Origin: JBFKQC01 sp041627895
Lineage (GTDB): Bacteria > Pseudomonadota > Alphaproteobacteria > Rhodobacterales > Rhodobacteraceae
Length of the DNA: 49,036 nucleotides
Direction of reading: 5' to 3'
NCBI GenBank assembly: GCA_041627895.1
Contig: JBFKQC010000023.1
Location: 1 to 49,036 of the forward strand
Both the position numbers and the translations under genes were made by a program. Positions 9,760 through 17,292 of this stretch are shown piece by piece. The notes beneath the pieces were generated by a model that saw nothing but the letters and a program-made list of their open reading frames with translations, was not told where the DNA came from and ran no database searches. How positions within the stretch are numbered: the stretch's first letter is position 1; each line of letters starts with the position of its first letter.

Positions 9760-10559
9760 CGCTGACGCGAGACGAGGTCACGGCCGCGGGCGCGGCGCTA
9801 TACGAGGCCGAGCGCGGGCGGGCGCAGATCGGGCTGCTGACGCTGAAACACGAGGGCATGGACATGGCCGACGCCTATGCGGTGCAGGCGGATTTCTGCG
9901 CCCGCAAGGAAGCGGCGGGCGCTCGGCGGATCGGCTGGAAGATCGGGCTGACCTCGAAGGCGATGCGCGATGCGCTGAAGATCGACATCCCGGATTCGGG
10001 CATCCTCTATGACGACATGCTGTTCGAAAGCGGCGCCGGGATTCCCGGCGACCGTTTCATCCAGCCCCGGATCGAGGCCGAGATCGCGTTCGTGATGGCC
10101 GCGCCGCTGTCCGGGGCCGCGACCCGGGACCAGGTGATCGCGGAGACGCAATACGTCGCCCCGGCGCTCGAAATCCTCGACACCCGGATCCTGCGGCGCG
10201 ACCCCGGGACCGGAGCGCTGAGGAAGATCCATGACACCATCGCCGACAACGCCGCCAATGCCGGCATCGTTCTCGGCGAGGCGCGCCACGACCCGGCGAC
10301 GGTCGACCTGCGCTGGGCGGGCGCGATCGTGACCCGCGACGGCGAGGTCGAGGAAACCGGGCTCGGCGCCGGCGTGCTGGACGACCCGGCGCTGGCGGTG
10401 GCCTGGCTTGCCAGGCGCCTCGCGGAACATGGCGGCGGCATCGCGGCGGGCGACATCGTGCTGTCGGGCTCGTTCATCCGGCCTGTCGAGGCGCCGCGGG
10501 GCTGCCGGGTCGCGGCCGATTTCGGCGCGTTCGGCCATGTCCAATGCCGATTTGACTGA
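9756..10559 (+). CDS. hpaH: 2-oxohept-4-ene-1,7-dioate hydratase
   Basis: A 267-residue hydratase of the MhpD/HpaH family, which adds water to the 2-oxoheptenedioate intermediate before aldol cleavage by HpaI. Family features include IGWKIGLTSKAMRDAL, the acidic metal-binding stretch PRIEAEIAFVM, and ALEILDTR. It overlaps hpaG by 4 bp (ATGA), indicating coupling. The HpaI aldolase that should complete the pathway is not in the window and must be elsewhere or replaced. Confidence 0.88.
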   Translation: MTLTRDEVTAAGAALYEAERGRAQIGLLTLKHEGMDMADAYAVQADFCARKEAAGARRIGWKIGLTSKAMRDALKIDIPDSGILYDDMLFESGAGIPGDRFIQPRIEAEIAFVMAAPLSGAATRDQVIAETQYVAPALEILDTRILRRDPGTGALRKIHDTIADNAANAGIVLGEARHDPATVDLRWAGAIVTRDGEVEETGLGAGVLDDPALAVAWLARRLAEHGGGIAAGDIVLSGSFIRPVEAPRGCRVAADFGAFGHVQCRFD

Positions 10560-10647
10560 CGCCGTGGCGCCGCTTGCCGGGGCGCATGCCCCATGCTAGC
10601 CCATCCCGCATGCCGACCCGTCCCTCCAGCCGCCGGGGCGCGCACCC

Positions 10648-12309
10648 GTGAGCCGCGCCGTCAGGAACATCCTGTTCGTGATGTACGATCAGTTGCGGTT
10701 CGACTACCTGGGCTGCGCCGGCCATCCGCACCTCGAGACCCCGAATTTCGACCGCGTCGCGGCGATGGGTGTGCGGTTCACGAACGCCTACGTGCAGTCG
10801 CCGATCTGCGGTTCGTCGCGGATGTCGTTCTATACCGGGCGCTACGCCTCGTCGCACGGTACCGAGTGGAACGGGTTTCCGCTGCGTGTCGGCGAAAGGA
10901 CGCTGGGCGATCACCTGCGGCAGATCGGCATGGATTGCTGGCTGATCGGCAAGACCCATATGCGCGCCGATACCGAAGGCATGGAGCGCCTCGGGATTTC
11001 GCCCGACTCGATCATCGGGGTGCGCACCGCCGAATGCGGCTTCGACCCCTGGGTGCGCGAGGACGGGATGGTCCCCGAGGGCCCGGACGGCAGCTATGAC
11101 GGGCGCCTCTCACCTTACAACGAGTGGCTGAAGGCACGCGGCTATCCCGGCCCGAACCCCTGGGCGCATCACGCCAATGCCGGCATCGTCGACGGCCGGA
11201 TCGCGCCGGCCTGGTACATGGCGAACGCGAACCTGCAGGCCAATATCCGCCAAGAGGACAGCGAGACGCCCTGGCTGACCGACCGGGCGCTCGAGTTCCT
11301 CGACGCCCAGACCGGCCCCTGGTGCGCGCACCTGAGCTATATCAAGCCGCACTGGCCCTATATCGCGCCGGCGCCCTATCACGCGATGTACGGGCCGAAC
11401 CACGTCCCCGCGCCGGCGCGGCACCCGCGCGAGATGGAGGACCCGCACCCGGTCTATGCCCAGTTCGCGCAGGGCGTGATCGGCCGCTCGTTTCACCGCG
11501 ACGACACGCGGGCGCGGGTGATCCCGGCCTATATGGGGCTGATCCGGCAATGCGACGACCAGCTTGGCCGCGTTCTCGACCGGCTGGAAGCGACCGGCGC
11601 GCTGGCGCATACCATGATCGTGCTGACCTCTGATCACGGCGACTACCTGGGCGATCACTGGATGGGCGAGAAGATGTTCATGCACGATTGCAGCGTGAAG
11701 GTGCCGATGATCGTCTACGATCCCTCGCCCGGGGCCGACGCGGCGCGCGGCACCGTTTCAGAGGCGCTGGTCGAGTCGATCGACCTGGCCGCCACCTTCG
11801 TCGAGGCCGCCGGCGGCGAGGTGCCGGGGCACTGGATCGAGGGCCGCTCGCTGTTGCCGCTGATCCGTGGGGAGATGCCCGGCGCGTGGCGCGACTGCGT
11901 GATCAGCGAGTACAACTACTCGGTCACGCCGGCGGCCCGGGCGCTGGGAGTGTCGGATCAGGATGCGCGGCTATTCATGGTGTTCGACGGGCGCTGGAAG
12001 CTCATCCATTTCGAGGGTGGTTTCCGGCCGATGCTGTTCGATCTCGAAGCGGATCCGCAGGAATTCGACGACCTCGGCGCCGACCCGGGGCAGGCGGCGG
12101 TGATTGCCCGGCTCTACGGCCGGCTGAACGCCTGGGCGCGGCGCCAGTCGCAACGGGTCACGCGATCGGCCGCCGATCTCGAGGCGATGCGCGGCGCGTC
12201 GCGGCGCCGCGGCATCATCCTCGGCGCCTATGACGGCAACGACGTGCCGGAAGACCTGATGGCGAAGTATCTGGGGCCCGCCGGGGCGGACTACACCGGG
12301 GGCGATTAG
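10648..12309 (+). CDS. Sulfatase / phosphonate monoester hydrolase-like alkaline-phosphatase superfamily enzyme
   Basis: A 553-residue metal-dependent hydrolase. The metal-site Asp is in VMYDQLRFDYLGC, the formylglycine motif region is SPICGSSRMSFYTGRY with C54, and a second metal motif is TSDHGDYLGDH. The opening and the C-terminus resemble phosphonate monoester hydrolases/aryl sulfatases. The canonical motif is C-x-P-x-R; here it is C-G-S-S-R, with Ser in place of Pro. Translation starts at GTG 10648 with no strong ribosome binding site. It follows hpaH by 88 bp on the same strand, so it might release an aromatic from an ester for the hpa pathway, but that is speculation. It converges on purD. 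Confidence 0.82.
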   Translation: MSRAVRNILFVMYDQLRFDYLGCAGHPHLETPNFDRVAAMGVRFTNAYVQSPICGSSRMSFYTGRYASSHGTEWNGFPLRVGERTLGDHLRQIGMDCWLIGKTHMRADTEGMERLGISPDSIIGVRTAECGFDPWVREDGMVPEGPDGSYDGRLSPYNEWLKARGYPGPNPWAHHANAGIVDGRIAPAWYMANANLQANIRQEDSETPWLTDRALEFLDAQTGPWCAHLSYIKPHWPYIAPAPYHAMYGPNHVPAPARHPREMEDPHPVYAQFAQGVIGRSFHRDDTRARVIPAYMGLIRQCDDQLGRVLDRLEATGALAHTMIVLTSDHGDYLGDHWMGEKMFMHDCSVKVPMIVYDPSPGADAARGTVSEALVESIDLAATFVEAAGGEVPGHWIEGRSLLPLIRGEMPGAWRDCVISEYNYSVTPAARALGVSDQDARLFMVFDGRWKLIHFEGGFRPMLFDLEADPQEFDDLGADPGQAAVIARLYGRLNAWARRQSQRVTRSAADLEAMRGASRRRGIILGAYDGNDVPEDLMAKYLGPAGADYTGGD

Positions 12310-12379
12310 GGCGCGAGGGGCCCGGGTGGCACCGCACGGGCGGCGAATTTGGCCTGAAGCTGTCATTACCCATGGCGAC

Positions 12380-12468
12380 AGCCGCGTCGACGCGGCTTTC
12401 TTGCGCGCGGTCGACCGCGCGCGCGCCGCCTGTCGACAGGCGGCCGGCATGGCCCGTCGACGGGCCAT
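12380..12468. repeat. Four consecutive perfect palindromes, each centred on GTCGAC
   Basis: Between the convergent sulfatase-like gene and purD lie four perfect palindromes: AGCCGCGTCGACGCGGCT (12380-12397), GCGCGCGGTCGACCGCGCGC (12403-12422), GCCGCCTGTCGACAGGCGGC (12425-12444) and ATGGCCCGTCGACGGGCCAT (12449-12468). Centres are 24, 22 and 24 bp apart. The GTCGAC core is constant while the arms differ completely yet stay fully self-complementary, which is covariation within one molecule. As RNA each would form a short hairpin on either strand. A bidirectional terminator array or a protein-binding array are the obvious options; neither is proven. Confidence 0.9.
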
Positions 12469-12557
12469 CCGCGCGAGGGTTCTTTCTGTCCGCTCCGGGC
12501 CAAAGGCCAACCTGTTGCCGACCGGGCGCGTCGCGATCCGGCGCCTGCCGGCCCGCC

Positions 12558-13820
12558 TCAGAGCGCGCGCCAGCCGATGTCGCGGCGATAATAGCCCTCG
12601 GGCCAGTCGATCCGTCCGGCCATGTCATAGGCCCGCGCCGCGGCCTCGGCCAGCGTCGCCCCGCGCGCGGTGACGTTCAGCACGCGCCCGCCCGCGGCCA
12701 CCACGTGACCGTCCGCCAGCGCGGTGCCGGCATGAAACACCATGTGGCTCGAATCCTCCGGCAGATCGTCGAGCCCGCCGATCCGGCTGCCCTTCTCGTA
12801 GGCGCCCGGATAGCCCTGGGCCGCCATCACCACCGTCATCGCATGATCGTCGGCCCAGTTCACCCGGGCCTCGGCCAGCCGGCCCTCGGCAGATGCCAGC
12901 ATCAGGTCCAGCGCCTGGCCCCCCAGGCGCATCATCAGGACCTGGCATTCCGGATCGCCGAAGCGGACGTTGAACTCCACCAGCCGCGGCGCGCCGTTCT
13001 CGATCATCAGCCCGGCATAAAGCACGCCCTGATACGGCGTCCCGCGCCGCGCCATTTCGGCGATCACCGGACGCACGATCTCGTCCAGCGCGCGCTGGGC
13101 CACCGCGCCTTCCAGCACCGGGGCGGGGGAATAGGCACCCATGCCGCCGGTGTTCAGCCCGGTGTCGCCCTCGCCGATCCGCTTGTGGTCCTGCGCGGTG
13201 CCGACGGGCAGCACCTCCTTGCCGTCGGAAAGCACGAAGAAGGACGCCTCTTCGCCCGCCATGAACTCCTCGATCACCACCTCGGCGCCGGCCTCGCCGA
13301 AGGCGCCGCCGAACATCTCGTCGACAGCACCCATCGCCTCGGCCTCGTCCATCGCCACGATCACGCCCTTGCCGGCGGCCAGCCCGTCGGCCTTGACCAC
13401 GATCGGCGCGCCCTTGTCGTGCACGAAGGCCTTGGCGCTGGCGGCATCGGTGAACCGCGCCCAGGCGGCGGTCGGCGCACCGCAGGCATCGCAGACCTCC
13501 TTGGTGAAGCGCTTGGAGGCCTCGAGCCGCGCCGCATCCGCGGAGGGGCCGAAGCACAGGACATTCACCTCGCGCAGCAGGTCGGCGATACCGGCGGCCA
13601 GCGGCGCCTCGGGCCCGACGATGACGAAGTCGATGCTGTTTTCCACAGCGAAATCCACCACCTCGGCGCCGTCCCCGATGTCGAGCGCGGCGCATTCGGC
13701 GATCCCGGCGATCCCGGCATTCCCGGGCGCGACGATCAGCCGGTCGCATTTCGGGTTCTGCATCACCGCCCAGGCGAGGCTGTGCTCGCGGCCGCCGCCG
13801 CCGAGGATCAGGATGTTCAT
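12558..13820 (-). CDS. purD: Phosphoribosylamine--glycine ligase (GARS)
   Basis: A 420-residue ATP-grasp enzyme that joins glycine to 5-phosphoribosylamine in the second step of de novo purine synthesis. The N-terminal LILGGGGREHSLAW loop and the ATP-grasp segments (KADGLAAGKGV, GEEASFFVLSDG, GGMGAYSP, VEFNVRFGDPECQ) are all present, and the length is typical. The ATG at 13820 has GGAAGGG upstream. It is divergent from xseA across 65 bp. Confidence 0.96.
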   Translation of the reverse strand: MNILILGGGGREHSLAWAVMQNPKCDRLIVAPGNAGIAGIAECAALDIGDGAEVVDFAVENSIDFVIVGPEAPLAAGIADLLREVNVLCFGPSADAARLEASKRFTKEVCDACGAPTAAWARFTDAASAKAFVHDKGAPIVVKADGLAAGKGVIVAMDEAEAMGAVDEMFGGAFGEAGAEVVIEEFMAGEEASFFVLSDGKEVLPVGTAQDHKRIGEGDTGLNTGGMGAYSPAPVLEGAVAQRALDEIVRPVIAEMARRGTPYQGVLYAGLMIENGAPRLVEFNVRFGDPECQVLMMRLGGQALDLMLASAEGRLAEARVNWADDHAMTVVMAAQGYPGAYEKGSRIGGLDDLPEDSSHMVFHAGTALADGHVVAAGGRVLNVTARGATLAEAAARAYDMAGRIDWPEGYYRRDIGWRAL

Positions 13821-13885
13821 AGCCGCCCTTCCGCTTGGTCCGCGGGCGTTCTAGTCTCGGCGCCAGAGCAGCACAAGGCGGCGAC

Positions 13886-15436
13886 ATGTCCGATCTCCTC
13901 GAAGACGCGCCCGGGCCCGAGCCCGGCGGCAACGCGCCGGAATTCACCGTCAGCGAGCTGTCCGGCGCGATCAAGCGGGTGATCGAGAGCGAATTCGGCT
14001 TCGTCCGGGTCCGCGGCGAGATCGGCCGGGTCTCGCGGCCCCGCTCGGGCCATGTCTACCTGGATCTGAAGGACGACCGGAACGTGCTGTCCGGCGTGAT
14101 CTGGAAGGGCGTCGCCGCGCGGCTGGCGACGCAGCCCGAAGAGGGGCTGGAGGTGGTGGCGACGGGAAAGCTGACCACCTTCGGCGGGCAGTCCAAGTAC
14201 CAGATCGTGATCGAGGATATCCGCCCCGCCGGTGTCGGCGCGCTGTTGGCGATGCTGGAAAAGCGCAAGAAGGCGCTCGAGGCCGAGGGCCTGTTCGCGC
14301 CCGAGCGCAAGAAGCCGCTTCCGTATCTGCCCGAGGTGATCGGGGTCGTCACGTCGCCCTCGGGCGCGGTGATCCGCGACATCCTGCACCGTCTGCGCGA
14401 CCGGTTCCCGCGCAAGGTGCTGATCTGGCCCGTCGCCGTGCAGGGTGCAGCTTGCGCGCCCGAGGTGGCCCGCGCGATCGAGGGCTTCAACCGGCTGACC
14501 CCCGGCGGCGCGCTGCCCCGGCCCGACCTGATCATCGTGGCCCGCGGCGGCGGCTCGATCGAGGATCTCTGGGGCTTCAACGAGGAAATCGTGGCGCGGG
14601 CGGCGGCGGCGAGCGCGATTCCGCTGATTTCGGCGGTCGGGCACGAGACCGACACCACGCTGATCGACTTCGTCGCGGACATGCGCGCCCCGACGCCGAC
14701 GGCAGCGGCGGAACTGGCGGTGCCGGTGCGGATGGAGCTGCTGTCCTGGCTCGACGCGCAGGACGCGCGGCTGACGCGCGGGATCACCCAGGCGACCGGG
14801 CAGCGCCGGCAGCGGCTGGCCGATCTGGCGCGCGCGCTGCCCCGGCCCGCGACGCTGGTCGCCGGCGCGGCGCAGCGGCTGGATATCTGGGGCGAACGGC
14901 TGCCCAAGGCGCTGATCGCCGCCGCGCAGCGCCAGCGGCTGCGGCTGGCGGACGCGGCGGGGCTCTTGCGCCCGGCGATCCTGTTGCGCGCCCTGCGCGA
15001 ACGGCGCCTGGGGCTGGAACGCTCGGGCGCGCGGCTGGGGCCGGGGCTCGCCCGCGCGGCGCGCGGCGCAAGGCGCGATCTGGCGGCGCTGGCGCCGCGG
15101 CTTCGGATCGGCGCGGTGGTACGCGACATCGACCGCGGGCGCGAGGCGTACGGGCGGCTTGCCGCGCGGCTGGCGGCGGCCGGCACGGCGCAGATGCGCG
15201 GCTGGACCGGCCGGCTGGAGGCGACCGAACGGCTGCGCCAGTCGCTCGGCTATGAGGCGACGCTGAGGCGCGGTTATGCCGTGGTGCGCGACGGGGCCGA
15301 GGTGGTGACCAGCAAGGCCCGCGCGGAACGCGCGACCGCGCTGGAGATCCAGTTCGCCGACGGCCGGCTGAGGCTCGGCGGCCGTGCATCCCGGCGACCG
15401 AGGGACGAAGAGCCCGAGCAGGGCTCGCTGTTCTGA
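13886..15436 (+). CDS. xseA: Exodeoxyribonuclease VII large subunit
   Basis: A 516-residue subunit of the single-strand-specific exonuclease VII. It has the N-terminal OB fold (EFTVSELSGAIKRVIE, GHVYLDLKDD), then the catalytic domain with TSPSGAVIRDILHRL, VARGGGSIEDLWGFNEE and SAVGHETDTTLIDFVAD, and a long Ala/Arg/Leu-rich C-terminal coiled-coil region where the small subunits would bind. I chose the ATG at 13886, with AAGG upstream, over an in-frame ATG at 13835. The small-subunit gene xseB is not adjacent. Confidence 0.95.
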   Translation: MSDLLEDAPGPEPGGNAPEFTVSELSGAIKRVIESEFGFVRVRGEIGRVSRPRSGHVYLDLKDDRNVLSGVIWKGVAARLATQPEEGLEVVATGKLTTFGGQSKYQIVIEDIRPAGVGALLAMLEKRKKALEAEGLFAPERKKPLPYLPEVIGVVTSPSGAVIRDILHRLRDRFPRKVLIWPVAVQGAACAPEVARAIEGFNRLTPGGALPRPDLIIVARGGGSIEDLWGFNEEIVARAAAASAIPLISAVGHETDTTLIDFVADMRAPTPTAAAELAVPVRMELLSWLDAQDARLTRGITQATGQRRQRLADLARALPRPATLVAGAAQRLDIWGERLPKALIAAAQRQRLRLADAAGLLRPAILLRALRERRLGLERSGARLGPGLARAARGARRDLAALAPRLRIGAVVRDIDRGREAYGRLAARLAAAGTAQMRGWTGRLEATERLRQSLGYEATLRRGYAVVRDGAEVVTSKARAERATALEIQFADGRLRLGGRASRRPRDEEPEQGSLF

Positions 15437-15768
15437 GACGGGCGGGCCGGCCAGATCCGCGCCGTCAACGCAAGTGGTGCTTGAAATTCCTGGGTCGGAA
15501 AAATTGAATATCATTCAATGGTATTCCGGATAACCGGATAACCGGATAACCGGATAACCGGATAACCGGATAACCGGATAACCGGATAACCGGATAACCG
15601 GATAACCGGATAATTTGTAATAAACGGAAAACACGTAACTTTTCGCCTTCGGCTCGTTAACCGGACATTAACCTTGACAACCCTTGGACGTCGGCGGGAC
15701 CGCGCGCCGCAGCATCCGACCCGGCAGGTCGGCGGCGCTTCGCTGGACCGGCTGCGCCCGGTGCGGGG
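15437..15768. other. Intergenic region between xseA and the lytic transglycosylase, with an octamer array
   Basis: A 332-bp gene-free gap between the convergent xseA and lytic transglycosylase genes. Its centre (about 15475-15680) is clearly more AT-rich than the flanks. It holds an inverted repeat, ATTGAAT/ATTCAAT at 15503-15519 with a 3-base loop, which could be the xseA terminator, and then the CCGGATAA array. After the array, 15614-15680 is AT-rich with no coding signal that I can see. Confidence 0.7.
15526..15613. repeat. Tandem octamer array, 11 perfect copies of CCGGATAA
   Basis: Eleven exact head-to-tail copies of CCGGATAA fill 88 bp, beginning right after an inverted repeat and ending with TTTGTAATAAACGG. 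Perfect short tandem arrays of this length are uncommon in bacterial chromosomes and change copy number readily by slippage. It lies downstream of both flanking genes, so it does not sit in an obvious promoter. The copy number in the assembly may differ from the true one. Confidence 0.95.
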
Positions 15769-17004
15769 CTATCCCAGCCGGTCGAGCAGTGCGCGGGTGG
15801 CCTGCCCGGTCTCTGGCAGGCCGTTCCGGCGCTCGTAGGCGCGGATCGCAGCCTCGGTCTGCGAGCCGATCACCCCGTCGACGCCCCCGGTGTCGAAGCC
15901 GAGCGCGGTCAGGCGTTCCTGGATCCGGCGCCGCTCGGCAATGCCGAGCCCCTGCGCATCGGGCGGAAAGGCGCCGCGGATCGGCGGTCCGCCGGCGAGC
16001 CGGTCGGAAAGGTGCCCGACGGCGATCACGTATTTCTCGGATTTGTTGTAGCGGGCGATCACGTCGGAATTCCGATAGATCAGGAAACCGGGGCCGCCGG
16101 CGCCCGCGGGCAGGATCAGCGCGGCGGAACCCGCATCCGGGATCGCGCCCCCGGCGGCCGCGCGCAGCCCCAGCCCGGCCCAGGCGGCGGCGCTGCGCGC
16201 GCGGCCGCGGCCCGCAAGACCCGCGTCGAAGCCCGCCGGCAGCATCACCTCGACGCCCCACGGTGCCCCCCGGCGCCAGCCGGACCGGGCGAGGTAGGCC
16301 GCCGCCGAGGCCAGCGCGTCGGTCGGATCCGCGCCCCAGATGTCGCGCCGCCCGTCGCCGTCGAAATCGACCGCGAAGGCCTCGTAGCTGGTGGGGATGA
16401 ACTGGGTATGCCCCATGGCGCCGGCCCAGCTGCCGAGCATCCGGCCCGGAGCGACGTCGCCGCGCTCGAGGATACGCAGCGCGCCCATCAACTGGCTTTC
16501 CCAGAAGCTGCCGCGCTGCCCGGCAAAGGCCAGCGTGGCGAGCGCCGAGACCACCGGGTATTCGCCGAGCCGCTCGCCAAAGCGGGTCTCGACGCCCCAG
16601 ATCGCGGCCACGACATGCGGCTCGACGCCAAAGCGGGCGTCGATCGCGGCGAACGTCGCGCGGTGCCGTGCCAGCATCGCGCGTCCCGTGCGCACGCGGT
16701 CTTCGCTGGCCGAGATCGCCAGGTAGTCCTCCAGCGTGCGGCGGGTCTGGAACTGGTTGCGGTCGCGCTCGATCACCTCGGGCAGATAGCCCGCATCGCG
16801 GAATGCGACGGCGAGTGTCGCCTGCGGGATGCCGCGCGCGGCGGCGCGGCGGCGGAACGAAGCGACCCAGGCGTCGAAGGCCGGATTCGGGGTCGGGCGC
16901 GCAATGCTGCGGGTCACGGCCGGCACGGCGCCCGTGGTGGTCTGGCAACCGGCCAGCCCGATTGCGGCAAGGGTGGCGGCAAAGCGGCGTCGGGTGATCG
17001 TCAT
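15769..17004 (-). CDS. Lytic murein transglycosylase (MltB family) lipoprotein with peptidoglycan-binding domain
   Basis: A 411-residue enzyme that cleaves peptidoglycan glycan strands to 1,6-anhydromuramyl products. The N-terminus MTITRRRFAATLAAIGLAGC ends in a lipobox with C20 as lipidation site; its twin arginines could even suit Tat export. The SLT domain of the MltB type follows, with the catalytic glutamate E139 in AAIWGVETRFGERLGEYPV and the GAMGHTQFIPTSY segment. A PG_binding_1 domain is at about 345-411. The ATG at 17004 gives the lipoprotein signal; the frame is open further upstream but not credible. It lies downstream of the eCIS genes on the same strand after a 288-bp gap, so a role in particle release is possible but unproven. 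Confidence 0.88.
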   Translation of the reverse strand: MTITRRRFAATLAAIGLAGCQTTTGAVPAVTRSIARPTPNPAFDAWVASFRRRAAARGIPQATLAVAFRDAGYLPEVIERDRNQFQTRRTLEDYLAISASEDRVRTGRAMLARHRATFAAIDARFGVEPHVVAAIWGVETRFGERLGEYPVVSALATLAFAGQRGSFWESQLMGALRILERGDVAPGRMLGSWAGAMGHTQFIPTSYEAFAVDFDGDGRRDIWGADPTDALASAAAYLARSGWRRGAPWGVEVMLPAGFDAGLAGRGRARSAAAWAGLGLRAAAGGAIPDAGSAALILPAGAGGPGFLIYRNSDVIARYNKSEKYVIAVGHLSDRLAGGPPIRGAFPPDAQGLGIAERRRIQERLTALGFDTGGVDGVIGSQTEAAIRAYERRNGLPETGQATRALLDRLG

Positions 17005-17239
17005 GGGGCACCTGCACGGGGGGGTGCGGGCGATTCTAGGCGGGCACGGGGCGAAGGGCAATCCGGCCTTCTTGTCTGCAGGGCCCCATGGACCTTCCGC
17101 ACCCGGCACGACGATTGCTCCGGCGCCTGTTCGGTGCCGGGCGGACCTCGACGGCCCGCACAAGACCATGGACCGACGGGTTTCCGCTGGGTCGCCTTTC
17201 GCCCTGGCAGGTCGGCAACCCGGCGCGCGCGCGGGCGTG

Positions 17240-17260
17240 CGAGGTTTCGGCGGAAACTCG
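17240..17260 (-). terminator. Possible terminator hairpin after the eCIS gene set
   Basis: CGAG-TTTC pairs with GAAA-CTCG across a GGCG loop, with one bulged G, 33 bp past the stop of the last eCIS gene on the minus strand. There is no U-tract, so termination is inferred only from position. The rest of 17005-17292 shows no gene. Confidence 0.3.
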
Positions 17261-17292
17261 GCCACGGATGCTCGCTGACGCTTCGCCCCGCC

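Noticed and set aside
15526..15613. CRISPR array
   Set aside because: The unit is 8 bp, head to tail and without spacers, so it is a simple tandem repeat, not CRISPR.
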